Origin: CAZOEL01 sp964578835
Lineage (GTDB): Bacteria; Desulfobacterota; Syntrophobacteria; Syntrophobacterales; Syntrophobacteraceae
Direction: 5' to 3'
Assembly (NCBI GenBank): GCA_964578835.1
Contig: CAZOEL010000007.1
Coordinates: 1 to 64,000 of the forward strand
Length of the DNA: 64,000 nt
In this document: positions 18,101 to 25,186 of the stretch, in pieces
Layout: each line of letters opens with the position of its first letter
Numbering within the stretch: position 1 is the stretch's first letter
The notes under the pieces: model-generated
The model's input: only the letters and a program-made list of their open reading frames with translations
The model's database searches: none
What the model was told of the DNA's origin: nothing
Position numbers and translations under genes: made by a program

Positions 18101-18462
18101 GAATTCTGTTGGTCGATGACGAAACGAGCATTCTGGATCTGGGCGTGAAAGCGCTTGGGCGGATGGGCTATAAGGTCACCGCGGAAAGGGACAGCATGAG
18201 CGCCCTGGAAATATTCCTTTCTAATCCGGGCGGCTTCGATCTGATCATTACCGATTACACGATGCCGAATCTGACAGGAGAGGAGCTGATTGCGCAGGTT
18301 CGGCAGATCCGTACGGAAATGCCGATAATTCTGAGTACGGGATTCAGCGAAAAGGTGACGGAAAATACGAAAAGCGAACTGGGCGTGGAGATCATCATGA
18401 AGCCATATGGCTTGAGACAGTTGGCGGAAGCAATCAGGAAAGCGCTTGCTTCTGGATGCTAA
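15139..18462 (+). CDS. hybrid sensor histidine kinase with periplasmic SBP_bac_3 domain, PAS repeats and receiver
   Basis: An 1107-residue multidomain sensor. A signal anchor is at about residues 14-35. A family 3 solute-binding domain follows (about 75-300; VIRVVQDPAWPPIEFVDGDG, GITSDYLDIIERRLG), placed in the periplasm, then a TM helix near 315-333. Three PAS/PAC units occupy about 345-475, 480-600 and 605-725, the last coiled into the kinase core. The H-box is AAGIAHDFNNILLPIIGYSEM, with ATPase boxes NLCTNAAHAM, DSGCGMDAAIMERIFDPYF and GSGLGLAVVHGIV. The C-terminal receiver has ILLVDDETSI, the phospho-acceptor in LIITDYTMPN and the lysine in IMKPYG. It probably senses an amino-acid-like or small organic ligand. 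No output regulator is adjacent. Confidence 0.94.
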   Translation: MQLRKSIKGYPRRIISAIFLCVIVSIGTLPMRGRAADLPPPKANRFDQAQEDLLPDRSGSLTPDSVIDSLTEAEREWLREHPVIRVVQDPAWPPIEFVDGDGRNQGITSDYLDIIERRLGVKFERVGGLSWQEAYARLKRWEIDMTTSVTVTPERGQFWTFTSPYIKIPVVILTRSDVTYIPDMRRLEGKTVAVVDGYAVCEWIPRDFPGIQLIKVNTAEEGIDFLQKGKAFAFLDNMLVIGYYLSKLTAVNLKIAGETPYANAQAMAVRKDWGIFAEILQKALDSISNGEREEIYQKWVPIRYEHGFDYRALMQTIFIFALIVLGLAAWNQKMSREIKQRKEAEAALSQSEERLRLALDGTTDGIWDCNMKSGELYFSPRYYTMLGYEPNEFPATYENWRSLIHPEDVEKAKGALRGALKSHTPFAVEFRLRRKDGGWGWIMGRGKVAGVDEAGAPTRMAGSHTDITERKQAELALAEEEMKRRILIDRFRDGIVVLDQEGAVCEVNRSFAEMLGYSPEEVLRLHVWDWNVQWTREELKEQLQAIDQTGSSFGTCHRRKDGTVYDVEISTNGMMWGARKLVFCVCRDISARKAGEQALRESEERFRILVENAPDGIFLQTNHRLAYLNRAALKLFSAESAEQLLGQPILSRFHESCHDNVLERIRQLNVERLNAPPVEELCLKLDGTTFYAEVSAAPITYRGEPGAVVFLRDIAERKRVEEERERLESQLRNAQKLESMGTLAAGIAHDFNNILLPIIGYSEMALNELTPSHPLRFGTEQVLKAAHRARDLVKQILTFSQMGREAERRPSDLSPIVNEAMHLLRASLPTSIEIRKDLKPGIALVDPVQIHQVIMNLCTNAAHAMDGKGVLDIGLSKVFLNGNDPVLASNGMEPGIYVNLRIEDSGCGMDAAIMERIFDPYFTTKEVGKGSGLGLAVVHGIVRRHEGAITVRSKPGKGSVFNIFLPELQSEMSISRDNNATWVGGSERILLVDDETSILDLGVKALGRMGYKVTAERDSMSALEIFLSNPGGFDLIITDYTMPNLTGEELIAQVRQIRTEMPIILSTGFSEKVTENTKSELGVEIIMKPYGLRQLAEAIRKALASGC

Positions 18463-18471
18463 ATGCAGGCA

Positions 18472-19500
18472 TTAGGAAACGATCGATGCTCCTAATTGCC
18501 CGCATGCGGCTTGGATGTCCGATCCGCGCGACTGTCGCACGCGCACGAAAAGCTTTGCGGCCGTAAGCTCTTCGCAGAAGCGCTTTACTCGCTCCGGATC
18601 GGGTCTGGAAAACGCAGCCGAACGGTCTCCGTTATAGGGAATCACATTTATGCGGATTCGGGGGAGCTCCTCGAGATAATGGATGAGCTTGAGGGCGTCG
18701 CTCTGCGAGTCGTTTACGCCGGCGAGAAGCACGTATTCGATGAAGATGACGCTATCGCGCGCAAGAGGGAATGCCTGCAGCTCCCTTTTGAGTCTTTCCA
18801 GCGGATACCTCCGATTGATCGGCATGAGGGCGTTGCGAAGCTCGTTGTCGGCCGCATTGAGTGAGACGGCGAGGCGCAGCTTCCGAAGATTGAGCGCAGC
18901 CAGGCGGCTAAGGCCATCGGCGTGCCCCGCGGTCGAAACGGTTATGTGGCTGAACGCAATATCTAGCCCGCGCTGGTCGTTCAAAACGCGAAGAGCCTGT
19001 TCGAGGTTTTCGAAATTGTCCAGCGGCTCGCCCATGCCCATGAAGACGATATTGTCGACAGCGCGCCTGAGTAGAAACCGTGCGGCATGCGCCTGCCAGA
19101 CGATCTCTTCCGGTTCGAGGCTGCGTATGAGCCCCATCTTACCCGTCGTGCAGAACTTGCAGCCCATTCTGCAACCGGCTTGAGACGAAACGCAAAGCGT
19201 GGTGCGGCCTCCGGCTGGGATGATCACAGACTCGATGATTTGGCCGTCGTGGAGCGCGGAAGCAAATTTCACTACTTCATCTTCCTGCTGTGCGATGATG
19301 CGGCAGGAAGGCAAGCGCACGTCTCCCGTCAACTTTTCGCCAAGACTGGGCGATTGCCGGATTTCCGGCGCATCGACAAATAATAGGTTGCCCTTCTTGA
19401 AAATCTCCCGGTAGAGCGCCGAGGCGTGATAAAGGCCTTTGCCGTAACGACGTGTCATTTCATGGGCAAGCTCGGTAGAGGTCAACCCGAATACATTCAC
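18472..19500 (-). CDS. rlmN: 23S rRNA (adenine2503-C2)/tRNA (adenine37-C2) methyltransferase
   Basis: A 342-residue radical SAM enzyme of the RlmN/Cfr family. The iron-sulfur motif is CRMGCKFCTTG (CxxxCxxC), preceded by SSQAG. GMGEPLDNFENL is the SAM-binding block. The two methyl-transfer cysteines are expected in the N-terminal part of the core and in the C-terminal SRGSDIQAACGQLG; the latter is visible. It methylates C2 of A2503 in 23S rRNA and A37 in some tRNAs. The gene stands alone, convergent with the hybrid kinase and divergent from the nuo operon. Confidence 0.95.
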   Translation of the reverse strand: MNVFGLTSTELAHEMTRRYGKGLYHASALYREIFKKGNLLFVDAPEIRQSPSLGEKLTGDVRLPSCRIIAQQEDEVVKFASALHDGQIIESVIIPAGGRTTLCVSSQAGCRMGCKFCTTGKMGLIRSLEPEEIVWQAHAARFLLRRAVDNIVFMGMGEPLDNFENLEQALRVLNDQRGLDIAFSHITVSTAGHADGLSRLAALNLRKLRLAVSLNAADNELRNALMPINRRYPLERLKRELQAFPLARDSVIFIEYVLLAGVNDSQSDALKLIHYLEELPRIRINVIPYNGDRSAAFSRPDPERVKRFCEELTAAKLFVRVRQSRGSDIQAACGQLGASIVS

Positions 19501-19840
19501 CTCTTTTTGGCTCTTTCTTTGAGGACCGAAGTCAGATTGTAAGCTGCATCTCCTATTCCGGCGTTACATATCATGAATATCGGGCGGAAGCTCAAAAAAG
19601 AAATCCTCACGATTTGCAGCGCAGATCTGTTAGGGATTCTTCTTAAGAGGCGCCAGGCCAAGAAATTGATGCAGAACCGTTTACTACAGCCTAAGCCGGT
19701 CTTACTTTGGCCTTTGATGAGCAAAGGGACGATAAAATTTTCATTCAATGGTAAGAAATACAAGCACGGTGGCTTGAACATTGGAAACGGTTTTGTAGAA
19801 CCACTACAGGCATGCCGAATATCAAGGGTGCGGAGGGCTC
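19501..19840. other. intergenic region with the presumed nuo operon promoter
   Basis: The divergent gap between rlmN and nuoA must hold both promoters. Open frames here (for example from 19573) run into nuoA in another frame and have no family resemblance. I could not assign convincing -35/-10 or -24/-12 boxes. GGAGGG at 19830-19835 serves nuoA. Confidence 0.45.
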
Positions 19841-20248
19841 ATGCAACCGATGTTTCAAGGGGGATCGCTGTCGCCCTGGGAGCCGGGCGTTTTTACTCTC
19901 ACAATATACGCCGCTTTGGTGCTCGTCTTCATTGCTTCCCAGCTGTTTCTCGCCTCCTGGATGGGCGAGAAGAAAAAGAGCGTCGAGAAGTCGAGGCCAT
20001 ACGAGTGCGGCATCATTCCAACCGGTTCAGCTTACTTCCGCTATCCGGTTCCTTTTTACCTGGTAGCCATCTTCTTTCTCCTATTTGATGTCGAAGGGGC
20101 CTACATCTTTACATGGGCTGTCACATACGAGGACCTTGGCTGGTCCGGATGGATGCAGATGTCCTTTTTCATCATTCTGTTGCTGGCAGGACTTTTCTAT
20201 ATCTGGAGGAAGGGAGGACTGGATTGGAGAGCAGCCAAAGTAAAGTAA
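19841..20248 (+). CDS. nuoA: NADH-quinone oxidoreductase subunit A
   Basis: A 135-residue subunit with three TM helices. The conserved core SRPYECGIIPTGSAYFRYPVPFYLVAIFFLLFDVE is present, including the cysteine-bearing loop and the acidic FDVE in TM2. NuoA helps form the junction between the membrane arm and the quinone site of complex I. It opens the nuo operon. The downstream nuoBCD starts inside its 3' end, with a 25-base overlap, implying translational coupling. Confidence 0.96.
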   Translation: MQPMFQGGSLSPWEPGVFTLTIYAALVLVFIASQLFLASWMGEKKKSVEKSRPYECGIIPTGSAYFRYPVPFYLVAIFFLLFDVEGAYIFTWAVTYEDLGWSGWMQMSFFIILLLAGLFYIWRKGGLDWRAAKVK

Positions 20249-22695
20249 ACGACCGCTTTCTAGAGATTGCGGACGTTGCGATCAACTGGTCCCGCAAGTA
20301 TAGTCTTTGGCCGATGTTCTTCGGTCTTTCCTGCTGTTTCGTGGAAGAGGCGACGGCTTTCACATCTCGCTACGATATGGCGAGATTCGGGGCCGAAGTG
20401 CTGCGGCCTTCCCCGAGGCAGGCGGATCTCCTTATTATCTCCGGAACCGTTTTCAAAAAAGTGGCTCCGGTGGTCCTGCGCCTCTACGAGCAGATGGCCG
20501 AGCCGAAATGGGTGATATCGATGGGCTCCTGTTCCAACACCGGCGGCATGTACGATGTCTACAGCGTCGTGCAGGGCGTGGACCAGATATTGCCGGTAGA
20601 TGTGTACGTTCCCGGCTGTCCGCCGCGTCCGGAAGCTCTCCTTCAGGGACTTGTGCTTCTGCAGGAAAAGATTGAAAAAAACGAAAGGCCGAGCCGGTCC
20701 GTCTTTCACCTCGGAGGCGGCTCGCAAGGGACCACGGCCCCGATTCTCATAAACGGAGTGACGAAATCAAGCGACCCGCGCGGCCCTGGCTATGATGGCA
20801 CACGCATAAGAGGCCGGTCTGTCACTCCGCCGGATTTCTGGGGCAGCCGATCCGATGCGATGTGGACGCCTCCGGCGAAGAGGATCGAGCTCTCGAGCCC
20901 CGACCAATCTCTTTCAGCCGCGTTGCTCGAGCGGTTCGGAGACGCGGTGCGACAGGCGCCTCAAACATCCGACATGATCACTTTCCAGGTCGATGAGAGC
21001 CGCATAAAAGAGGTTCTGCTCTTTCTCAAAAAAGAAGCTCAGCCGAGCTACAAGCGGCTGGACGATCTTACCGCCATCGATGAGTCGGCTCGAAGAGACG
21101 GCGTCTGGGATGAAAGCTTCGCCAAGGCGGTGACCGATGTGGGGGCGACCCGCGAATATTCTGAAAAAGCGAGGCAGCCTCGCCCCGACTTCACCATGGT
21201 GTATCATCTGCTTTCGTTCGATGCGGCAAGCCGCGTGCGGCTCAAGGTCGGGCTGAAAGGCGAGAGCCCGTCCGCCTCCTCCATCACCGATATTTGGCCC
21301 TCGGCCAACTGGTACGAGCGTGAGGTTTTCGATATGTTTGGCATCCGCTTCGACGGGCACCCAAATCTGCGAAGAATACTCATGCCACACTACTGGGAAG
21401 GGCACCCGCTGCGGAAGAGTTATCCCGGGCGGGCCACGGAGATGCCCCCCTATACTCTGGCCGACGCCCAGCTGGCCCAGCCTCTCGATGCCGGAGCCAT
21501 CCTGGCGAAGGATAACAGGGAAGTCGGGGGCGAACATGAGCTCATTCTCAATATCGGCCCTCACCATGTCAGCACCCACGGCCTTCTGCGCTGCATCGCT
21601 TCTCTCGTGGGAGAAGAGATCGCCGACCTCGATCTGGAAATCGGCTACCATCACAGGGCTGCGGAGAAAGTCGGCGAAAGGCAGCACTGGCATCAGTATA
21701 TTCCCTATACGGACCGCGTGGACTACCTGGCGGGCGTCGCGAACAACCTGCCCTATCTTCTGGCTGTCGAGACCATCGCGGACATCGAGGTCCCCGAGCG
21801 GGCTCAAGCCATTCGCGTTATGATGAGCGAGCTCTTTCGCTTGAGCAATCATCTCGTCTGGTTTGCAACGTTTGCGCACGACCTCGGAGCCATGACGCCC
21901 AACTTCTACACCTTCACCGAACGGGAGCAGATTCTCGATATTGTCGAGCTCATCACGGGAGGACGGCTGCATCCCTCCTGGTTTCGACTGGGAGGCGTCG
22001 CCGCCGATCTGCCGGACGGCTGGAAAGAAGCCGTGGACGCGCTCATCAAGATATTCCCGAGCCGCCTCAAAGAATACGAGAGCCTGATCAGAAAGAATCC
22101 CATCTTTCTGGCCAGAACGCAGGGCATCGGCCGTCTTACCCTGGAAGAGGCCATGGACTGGGGCGTGACCGGTCCAAACTTGAGGGCGTGCGGTCTGGAG
22201 TGGGATCTCAGGAAGAAAATGCCCTATTCGGGTTACCAGAACTATGATTTCGATGTTCCAACGGCTACGGAGGGCGACTGCTACGCCCGTTATCTCGTGC
22301 GCGTCGAGGAAATGCGCCAGAGCCTCAGGATCATCGAGCAGGCGGCGAACAACATGCCTTCCGGCCGCTATATAAGCGATGATTACCGCTATGTAATCCC
22401 GAAGCGGGAAGATATGCTCAAGGCCATTGAGACTCTCATCCACCACTTCATCAATGTGACGAGAGGACCCAAGATCCCGAGAGGAGAGGCCTACGTATCC
22501 TGCGAAATCCCCAGAGGCGAACAGGGCTATTACGCCGTGAGCGACGGTCTTGGCTATGCCTACCGGATGCGAATCCGAGGTCCCGGCTTCGCCAATGTAC
22601 AGGCGCTGCCTCTCATGGCGAGGGGCGAAAGCATTGCCGATCTCATAGCCATCATCGGCTCCATGGACTACATATTGCCTGATATAGATCGATGA
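20224..22695 (+). CDS. nuoBCD: fused NADH-quinone oxidoreductase subunits B, C and D
   Basis: One 823-residue frame joins three complex I subunits. NuoB (about 1-200) has the cluster N2 cysteines: Cys37-Cys38 in LSCCFVEE, Cys103 in SMGSCSNTGG and Cys132 in VPGCPPRPE. NuoC (about 225-395) has the WPSANWYEREVFDMFGI block. NuoD (about 425-823) has GPHHVSTHGLLRCI, YHHRAAEKVGE and a hydrogenase-large-subunit-like fold with the quinone-site histidine. The start is TTG at 20224, supported by GGAGG six bases upstream at 20213-20217; an earlier in-frame ATG at 20113 would lie deep in nuoA. CD fusions are common; BCD fusions are rarer. The protein forms the peripheral Q module. Confidence 0.95.
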   Translation: MESSQSKVNDRFLEIADVAINWSRKYSLWPMFFGLSCCFVEEATAFTSRYDMARFGAEVLRPSPRQADLLIISGTVFKKVAPVVLRLYEQMAEPKWVISMGSCSNTGGMYDVYSVVQGVDQILPVDVYVPGCPPRPEALLQGLVLLQEKIEKNERPSRSVFHLGGGSQGTTAPILINGVTKSSDPRGPGYDGTRIRGRSVTPPDFWGSRSDAMWTPPAKRIELSSPDQSLSAALLERFGDAVRQAPQTSDMITFQVDESRIKEVLLFLKKEAQPSYKRLDDLTAIDESARRDGVWDESFAKAVTDVGATREYSEKARQPRPDFTMVYHLLSFDAASRVRLKVGLKGESPSASSITDIWPSANWYEREVFDMFGIRFDGHPNLRRILMPHYWEGHPLRKSYPGRATEMPPYTLADAQLAQPLDAGAILAKDNREVGGEHELILNIGPHHVSTHGLLRCIASLVGEEIADLDLEIGYHHRAAEKVGERQHWHQYIPYTDRVDYLAGVANNLPYLLAVETIADIEVPERAQAIRVMMSELFRLSNHLVWFATFAHDLGAMTPNFYTFTEREQILDIVELITGGRLHPSWFRLGGVAADLPDGWKEAVDALIKIFPSRLKEYESLIRKNPIFLARTQGIGRLTLEEAMDWGVTGPNLRACGLEWDLRKKMPYSGYQNYDFDVPTATEGDCYARYLVRVEEMRQSLRIIEQAANNMPSGRYISDDYRYVIPKREDMLKAIETLIHHFINVTRGPKIPRGEAYVSCEIPRGEQGYYAVSDGLGYAYRMRIRGPGFANVQALPLMARGESIADLIAIIGSMDYILPDIDR

Positions 22696-22732
22696 GATCA
22701 GGATTCTGCAACTCACAACACGGTAGAAGAAG

Positions 22733-23725
22733 ATGCTGAGCTGGATAGCAGGGTTCACCATAGTCATCGTCAAATCCGCAATCTTACTGGGCTTCTTGCT
22801 CTTTATGGCCGCCTACCTGGTGTGGGTGGAGCGAAAATTCCTGGCGAGGCTGCAGGTGCGCTACGGCCCCAACCGCGCCGGGAAATTCGGGTTGCTCCAG
22901 CCCATTGCGGACGTTGTCAAAATGCTCACAAAGGAAGATACGGTCCCGACCGGGGCCGATGGCGCCATTTTTCGCCTGGCGCCCGCGGTCGTCGCCACGA
23001 CGGCTCTCTTGATGTTCGCCGTCGTTCCTTTCGGGAGCGACGTGACCCTTTGGGGGAAGCAAATCCCACTTGTCATTACAGACCTCAACATCGGCCTTCT
23101 TTTCATGTTCGCCCTCTCTTCTCTTGGCGTGTATGGCGTTGCGCTGGGCGGCTGGGCTTCCAACTCCAAATACGCCCTTCTTGGCGGCATACGCGGCGCG
23201 GCGCAGATGATCAGCTACGAGCTCTCCCTGGGGCTGTCCCTGGTTCCCATCGTGATGCTCGCCGGCTCGTTCAGTATTGTGGATATCGTTCAGGCGCAGG
23301 AAAAATACCCATTCATCCTTCTTCAGCCGATACCTTTCCTCATCTTCGTCATAAGCGCCATGGCTGAAACCAAGAGAATTCCCTTCGATCTCCCCGAAGC
23401 CGAAAACGAGTTGAACGCCGGATTCCACACCGAATACAGCGGCATGCGCTTCGGCCTTTTTTTCCTCGGAGAATACGTCCATATGCAGGTTTTCGGAGGC
23501 CTTACGGCGGTGCTCTTTCTGGGCGGCTGGCATGGCCCTTTTTTGCCCCCTGCCGTGTGGCTTTTGATCAAGATTGTTTTGGTGGCTCTGTTCATGATCT
23601 GGGTGCGCGGGACATTGCCCAGGCTCCGATACGATCAATTGATGAGTCTTGGCTGGAAGATTCTGCTCCCCGTATCGCTCGTCAACATCATCATAACGGG
23701 AGCGGTCAAGCTGTTGCTGAAATAG
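22733..23725 (+). CDS. nuoH: NADH-quinone oxidoreductase subunit H
   Basis: A 330-residue, eight-TM subunit. Conserved segments include VWVERKFLARLQVRYGPNRAG, LLQPIADVVKMLTKED and the acidic loop MAETKRIPFDLPEAENELNAG. NuoH forms the floor of the quinone cavity and couples quinone reduction to the proton channels. It is 37 bases after nuoBCD; GAAGAAG precedes the ATG. Confidence 0.97.
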   Translation: MLSWIAGFTIVIVKSAILLGFLLFMAAYLVWVERKFLARLQVRYGPNRAGKFGLLQPIADVVKMLTKEDTVPTGADGAIFRLAPAVVATTALLMFAVVPFGSDVTLWGKQIPLVITDLNIGLLFMFALSSLGVYGVALGGWASNSKYALLGGIRGAAQMISYELSLGLSLVPIVMLAGSFSIVDIVQAQEKYPFILLQPIPFLIFVISAMAETKRIPFDLPEAENELNAGFHTEYSGMRFGLFFLGEYVHMQVFGGLTAVLFLGGWHGPFLPPAVWLLIKIVLVALFMIWVRGTLPRLRYDQLMSLGWKILLPVSLVNIIITGAVKLLLK

Positions 23726-23772
23726 GGCGTCAGGTTTAAAGTTTTTGGGTTGATATCTTGGGAGTGATCGGA

Positions 23773-24309
23773 ATGGAATCGGCTTGGGAAGCAGTGAGGG
23801 CTTTGGCGTCCGGATTCGCCACAACGTTTGTCCATCTTTTTCGGAAGCCCATCACGGAACAATATCCTGAATACAAGCGGCCTTTGCCCGCTCGGACCAG
23901 AGGACGCATTATTTTGACGCGCGATCCGGACGAGGGAGAGCGTTGTGTGGCTTGTTACCTGTGCTCGGCTGTCTGCCCCGTCAGCTGCATCTCGATGGAA
24001 GGTGCGGAAAGAGAAGATGGACGGCGGTACGCATCGTGGTTTCGCATCAATTTCGGCCGCTGCATTTATTGCGGGCTCTGTGAAGAAGCGTGCCCGACTT
24101 CGGCCATTCAGCTGACGCCCGAGTTTGAATTCTGCAAGCGCGACATCATGAGCTTTGTCTATGAAAAGGAAGACCTGCTGGTCGACCATCAGGGGAAGGA
24201 TAAGGAGTACAACTTTTATAAGTACGCGGGCGTCGCCACCAATGTGGGCGACAAAGGCGAGCATATTCTGGATGATGAGCCGGTGGACGTCAGGAGCAAT
24301 CTTCCCTGA
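23773..24309 (+). CDS. nuoI: NADH-quinone oxidoreductase subunit I (2x[4Fe-4S])
   Basis: A 178-residue ferredoxin-like subunit with two cluster motifs: CVACYLCSAVCPVSC and CIYCGLCEEACPTSA. These carry clusters N6a and N6b, which pass electrons to N2 in NuoB. An in-frame TTG at 23758 exists, but ATG 23773 has GGGAG eight bases upstream. With no NuoEFG in this operon, NuoI is the entry point for electrons, for example from ferredoxin or from another input module. Confidence 0.96.
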   Translation: MESAWEAVRALASGFATTFVHLFRKPITEQYPEYKRPLPARTRGRIILTRDPDEGERCVACYLCSAVCPVSCISMEGAEREDGRRYASWFRINFGRCIYCGLCEEACPTSAIQLTPEFEFCKRDIMSFVYEKEDLLVDHQGKDKEYNFYKYAGVATNVGDKGEHILDDEPVDVRSNLP

Positions 24310-24355
24310 AGCCGCTATTTACTGCAGTGGTCTTATAGATCGCGGATTGTAAACG

Positions 24356-24871
24356 ATGATTTACGGATTCATTTTCTATGTTGTTGCGGCGCTCATTGTC
24401 GCCACGACTGCTTACGCCATCACGCGGCGCAACATGGTGCACGCGGTGGTGTACCTGATGTTTTCCTTTTTCGGAACCGCCATGCTCTTCTATCTTCTTG
24501 GAGCGCCATTCCTGGCGGCTTTGGAGGTGATCATCTACGCCGGGGCGATCATGGTCCTCTTCCTTTTTGTCGTCATGATGATCAAGGTGGAAACTACCGA
24601 AGAGGTCATGTTTCCACCCTCTCAATGGCTGCCGGCGGGAATATTCGGGCTGCTCTATGCGGCCGTGGGGATCTTGATGATTCTCACGACTCCGGAAACG
24701 GACGCATCCCTCGAGCTTCTTACGGCTTCGCCAAAGGAATTCGCGCTATACGTCTTTCAAAGACATTGGTTTTCGATAGAAATTATATCCCTGCTGCTTC
24801 TCATAGCTCTTATCGGGGCTTTGCAGCTTGGGAAAAGAAAAACCGTCAACCGGCCCGGGGATGAACTATGA
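24356..24871 (+). CDS. nuoJ: NADH-quinone oxidoreductase subunit J
   Basis: A 171-residue membrane subunit with five predicted helices and the conserved LGAPFLAALEVIIYAGAIMVLFLFVVMM segment (split here: GAPFLAALEVIIYAG then AIMVLFLFVVMM). This carries the glycine-rich TM3 bulge. The stop overlaps the nuoK start (ATGA at 24868-24871). It has no strong ribosome binding site and may depend on coupling to nuoI. Confidence 0.95.
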   Translation: MIYGFIFYVVAALIVATTAYAITRRNMVHAVVYLMFSFFGTAMLFYLLGAPFLAALEVIIYAGAIMVLFLFVVMMIKVETTEEVMFPPSQWLPAGIFGLLYAAVGILMILTTPETDASLELLTASPKEFALYVFQRHWFSIEIISLLLLIALIGALQLGKRKTVNRPGDEL

Positions 24872-25170
24872 TCGCACCATTCGGCCATGTGCTGCTGCTA
24901 GCCGGAATCCTCTTCTTGCTTGGCGCTTTTTGCGCGATTACGCGCCGCAACTTGATAATGATCGTCCTGGGAGTCGAGATCATGTTGAACGCCGCTTCCA
25001 TTGCCTTTGTCGGAGCCGCCTTGCGCTGGCAGAATCTGGAGGGACAGGCTTTCGTGCTCTTCATCGTTGCGGTGGCTGCAACCGAAGTTTCGGTAGGGCT
25101 TGCGCTGATCGTCTATGCGTTCAGGCGAACGGGCTCTTTCGATCCCGGTTCGTTCAACATGTTGAAGTAG
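24868..25170 (+). CDS. nuoK: NADH-quinone oxidoreductase subunit K
   Basis: A 100-residue, three-TM subunit of standard length. The conserved acidic residues of the proton path are in LGVEIMLNAASIAF and in AVAATEVSVGLALIV. It overlaps nuoJ by four bases, and nuoL follows after 16 bases with GAGGG before its ATG. Confidence 0.96.
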   Translation: MIAPFGHVLLLAGILFLLGAFCAITRRNLIMIVLGVEIMLNAASIAFVGAALRWQNLEGQAFVLFIVAVAATEVSVGLALIVYAFRRTGSFDPGSFNMLK

Positions 25171-25186
25171 ATCTGCGAGGGCTAAG

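Noticed and set aside
19573..20088. 171-codon plus-strand frame upstream of and into nuoA
   Set aside because: It overlaps nuoA in another frame for most of its second half and has no ribosome binding site or family match.
20113..20223. Longer N-terminus for the NuoBCD fusion
   Set aside because: The extra 37 codons are nuoA coding sequence in another frame; TTG at 20224 has a better ribosome binding site and fits the NuoB N-terminus.
20914..22773. 619-codon minus-strand frame opposite nuoBCD
   Set aside because: It is the mirror of a GC-rich gene; the plus strand has unmistakable complex I motifs throughout.
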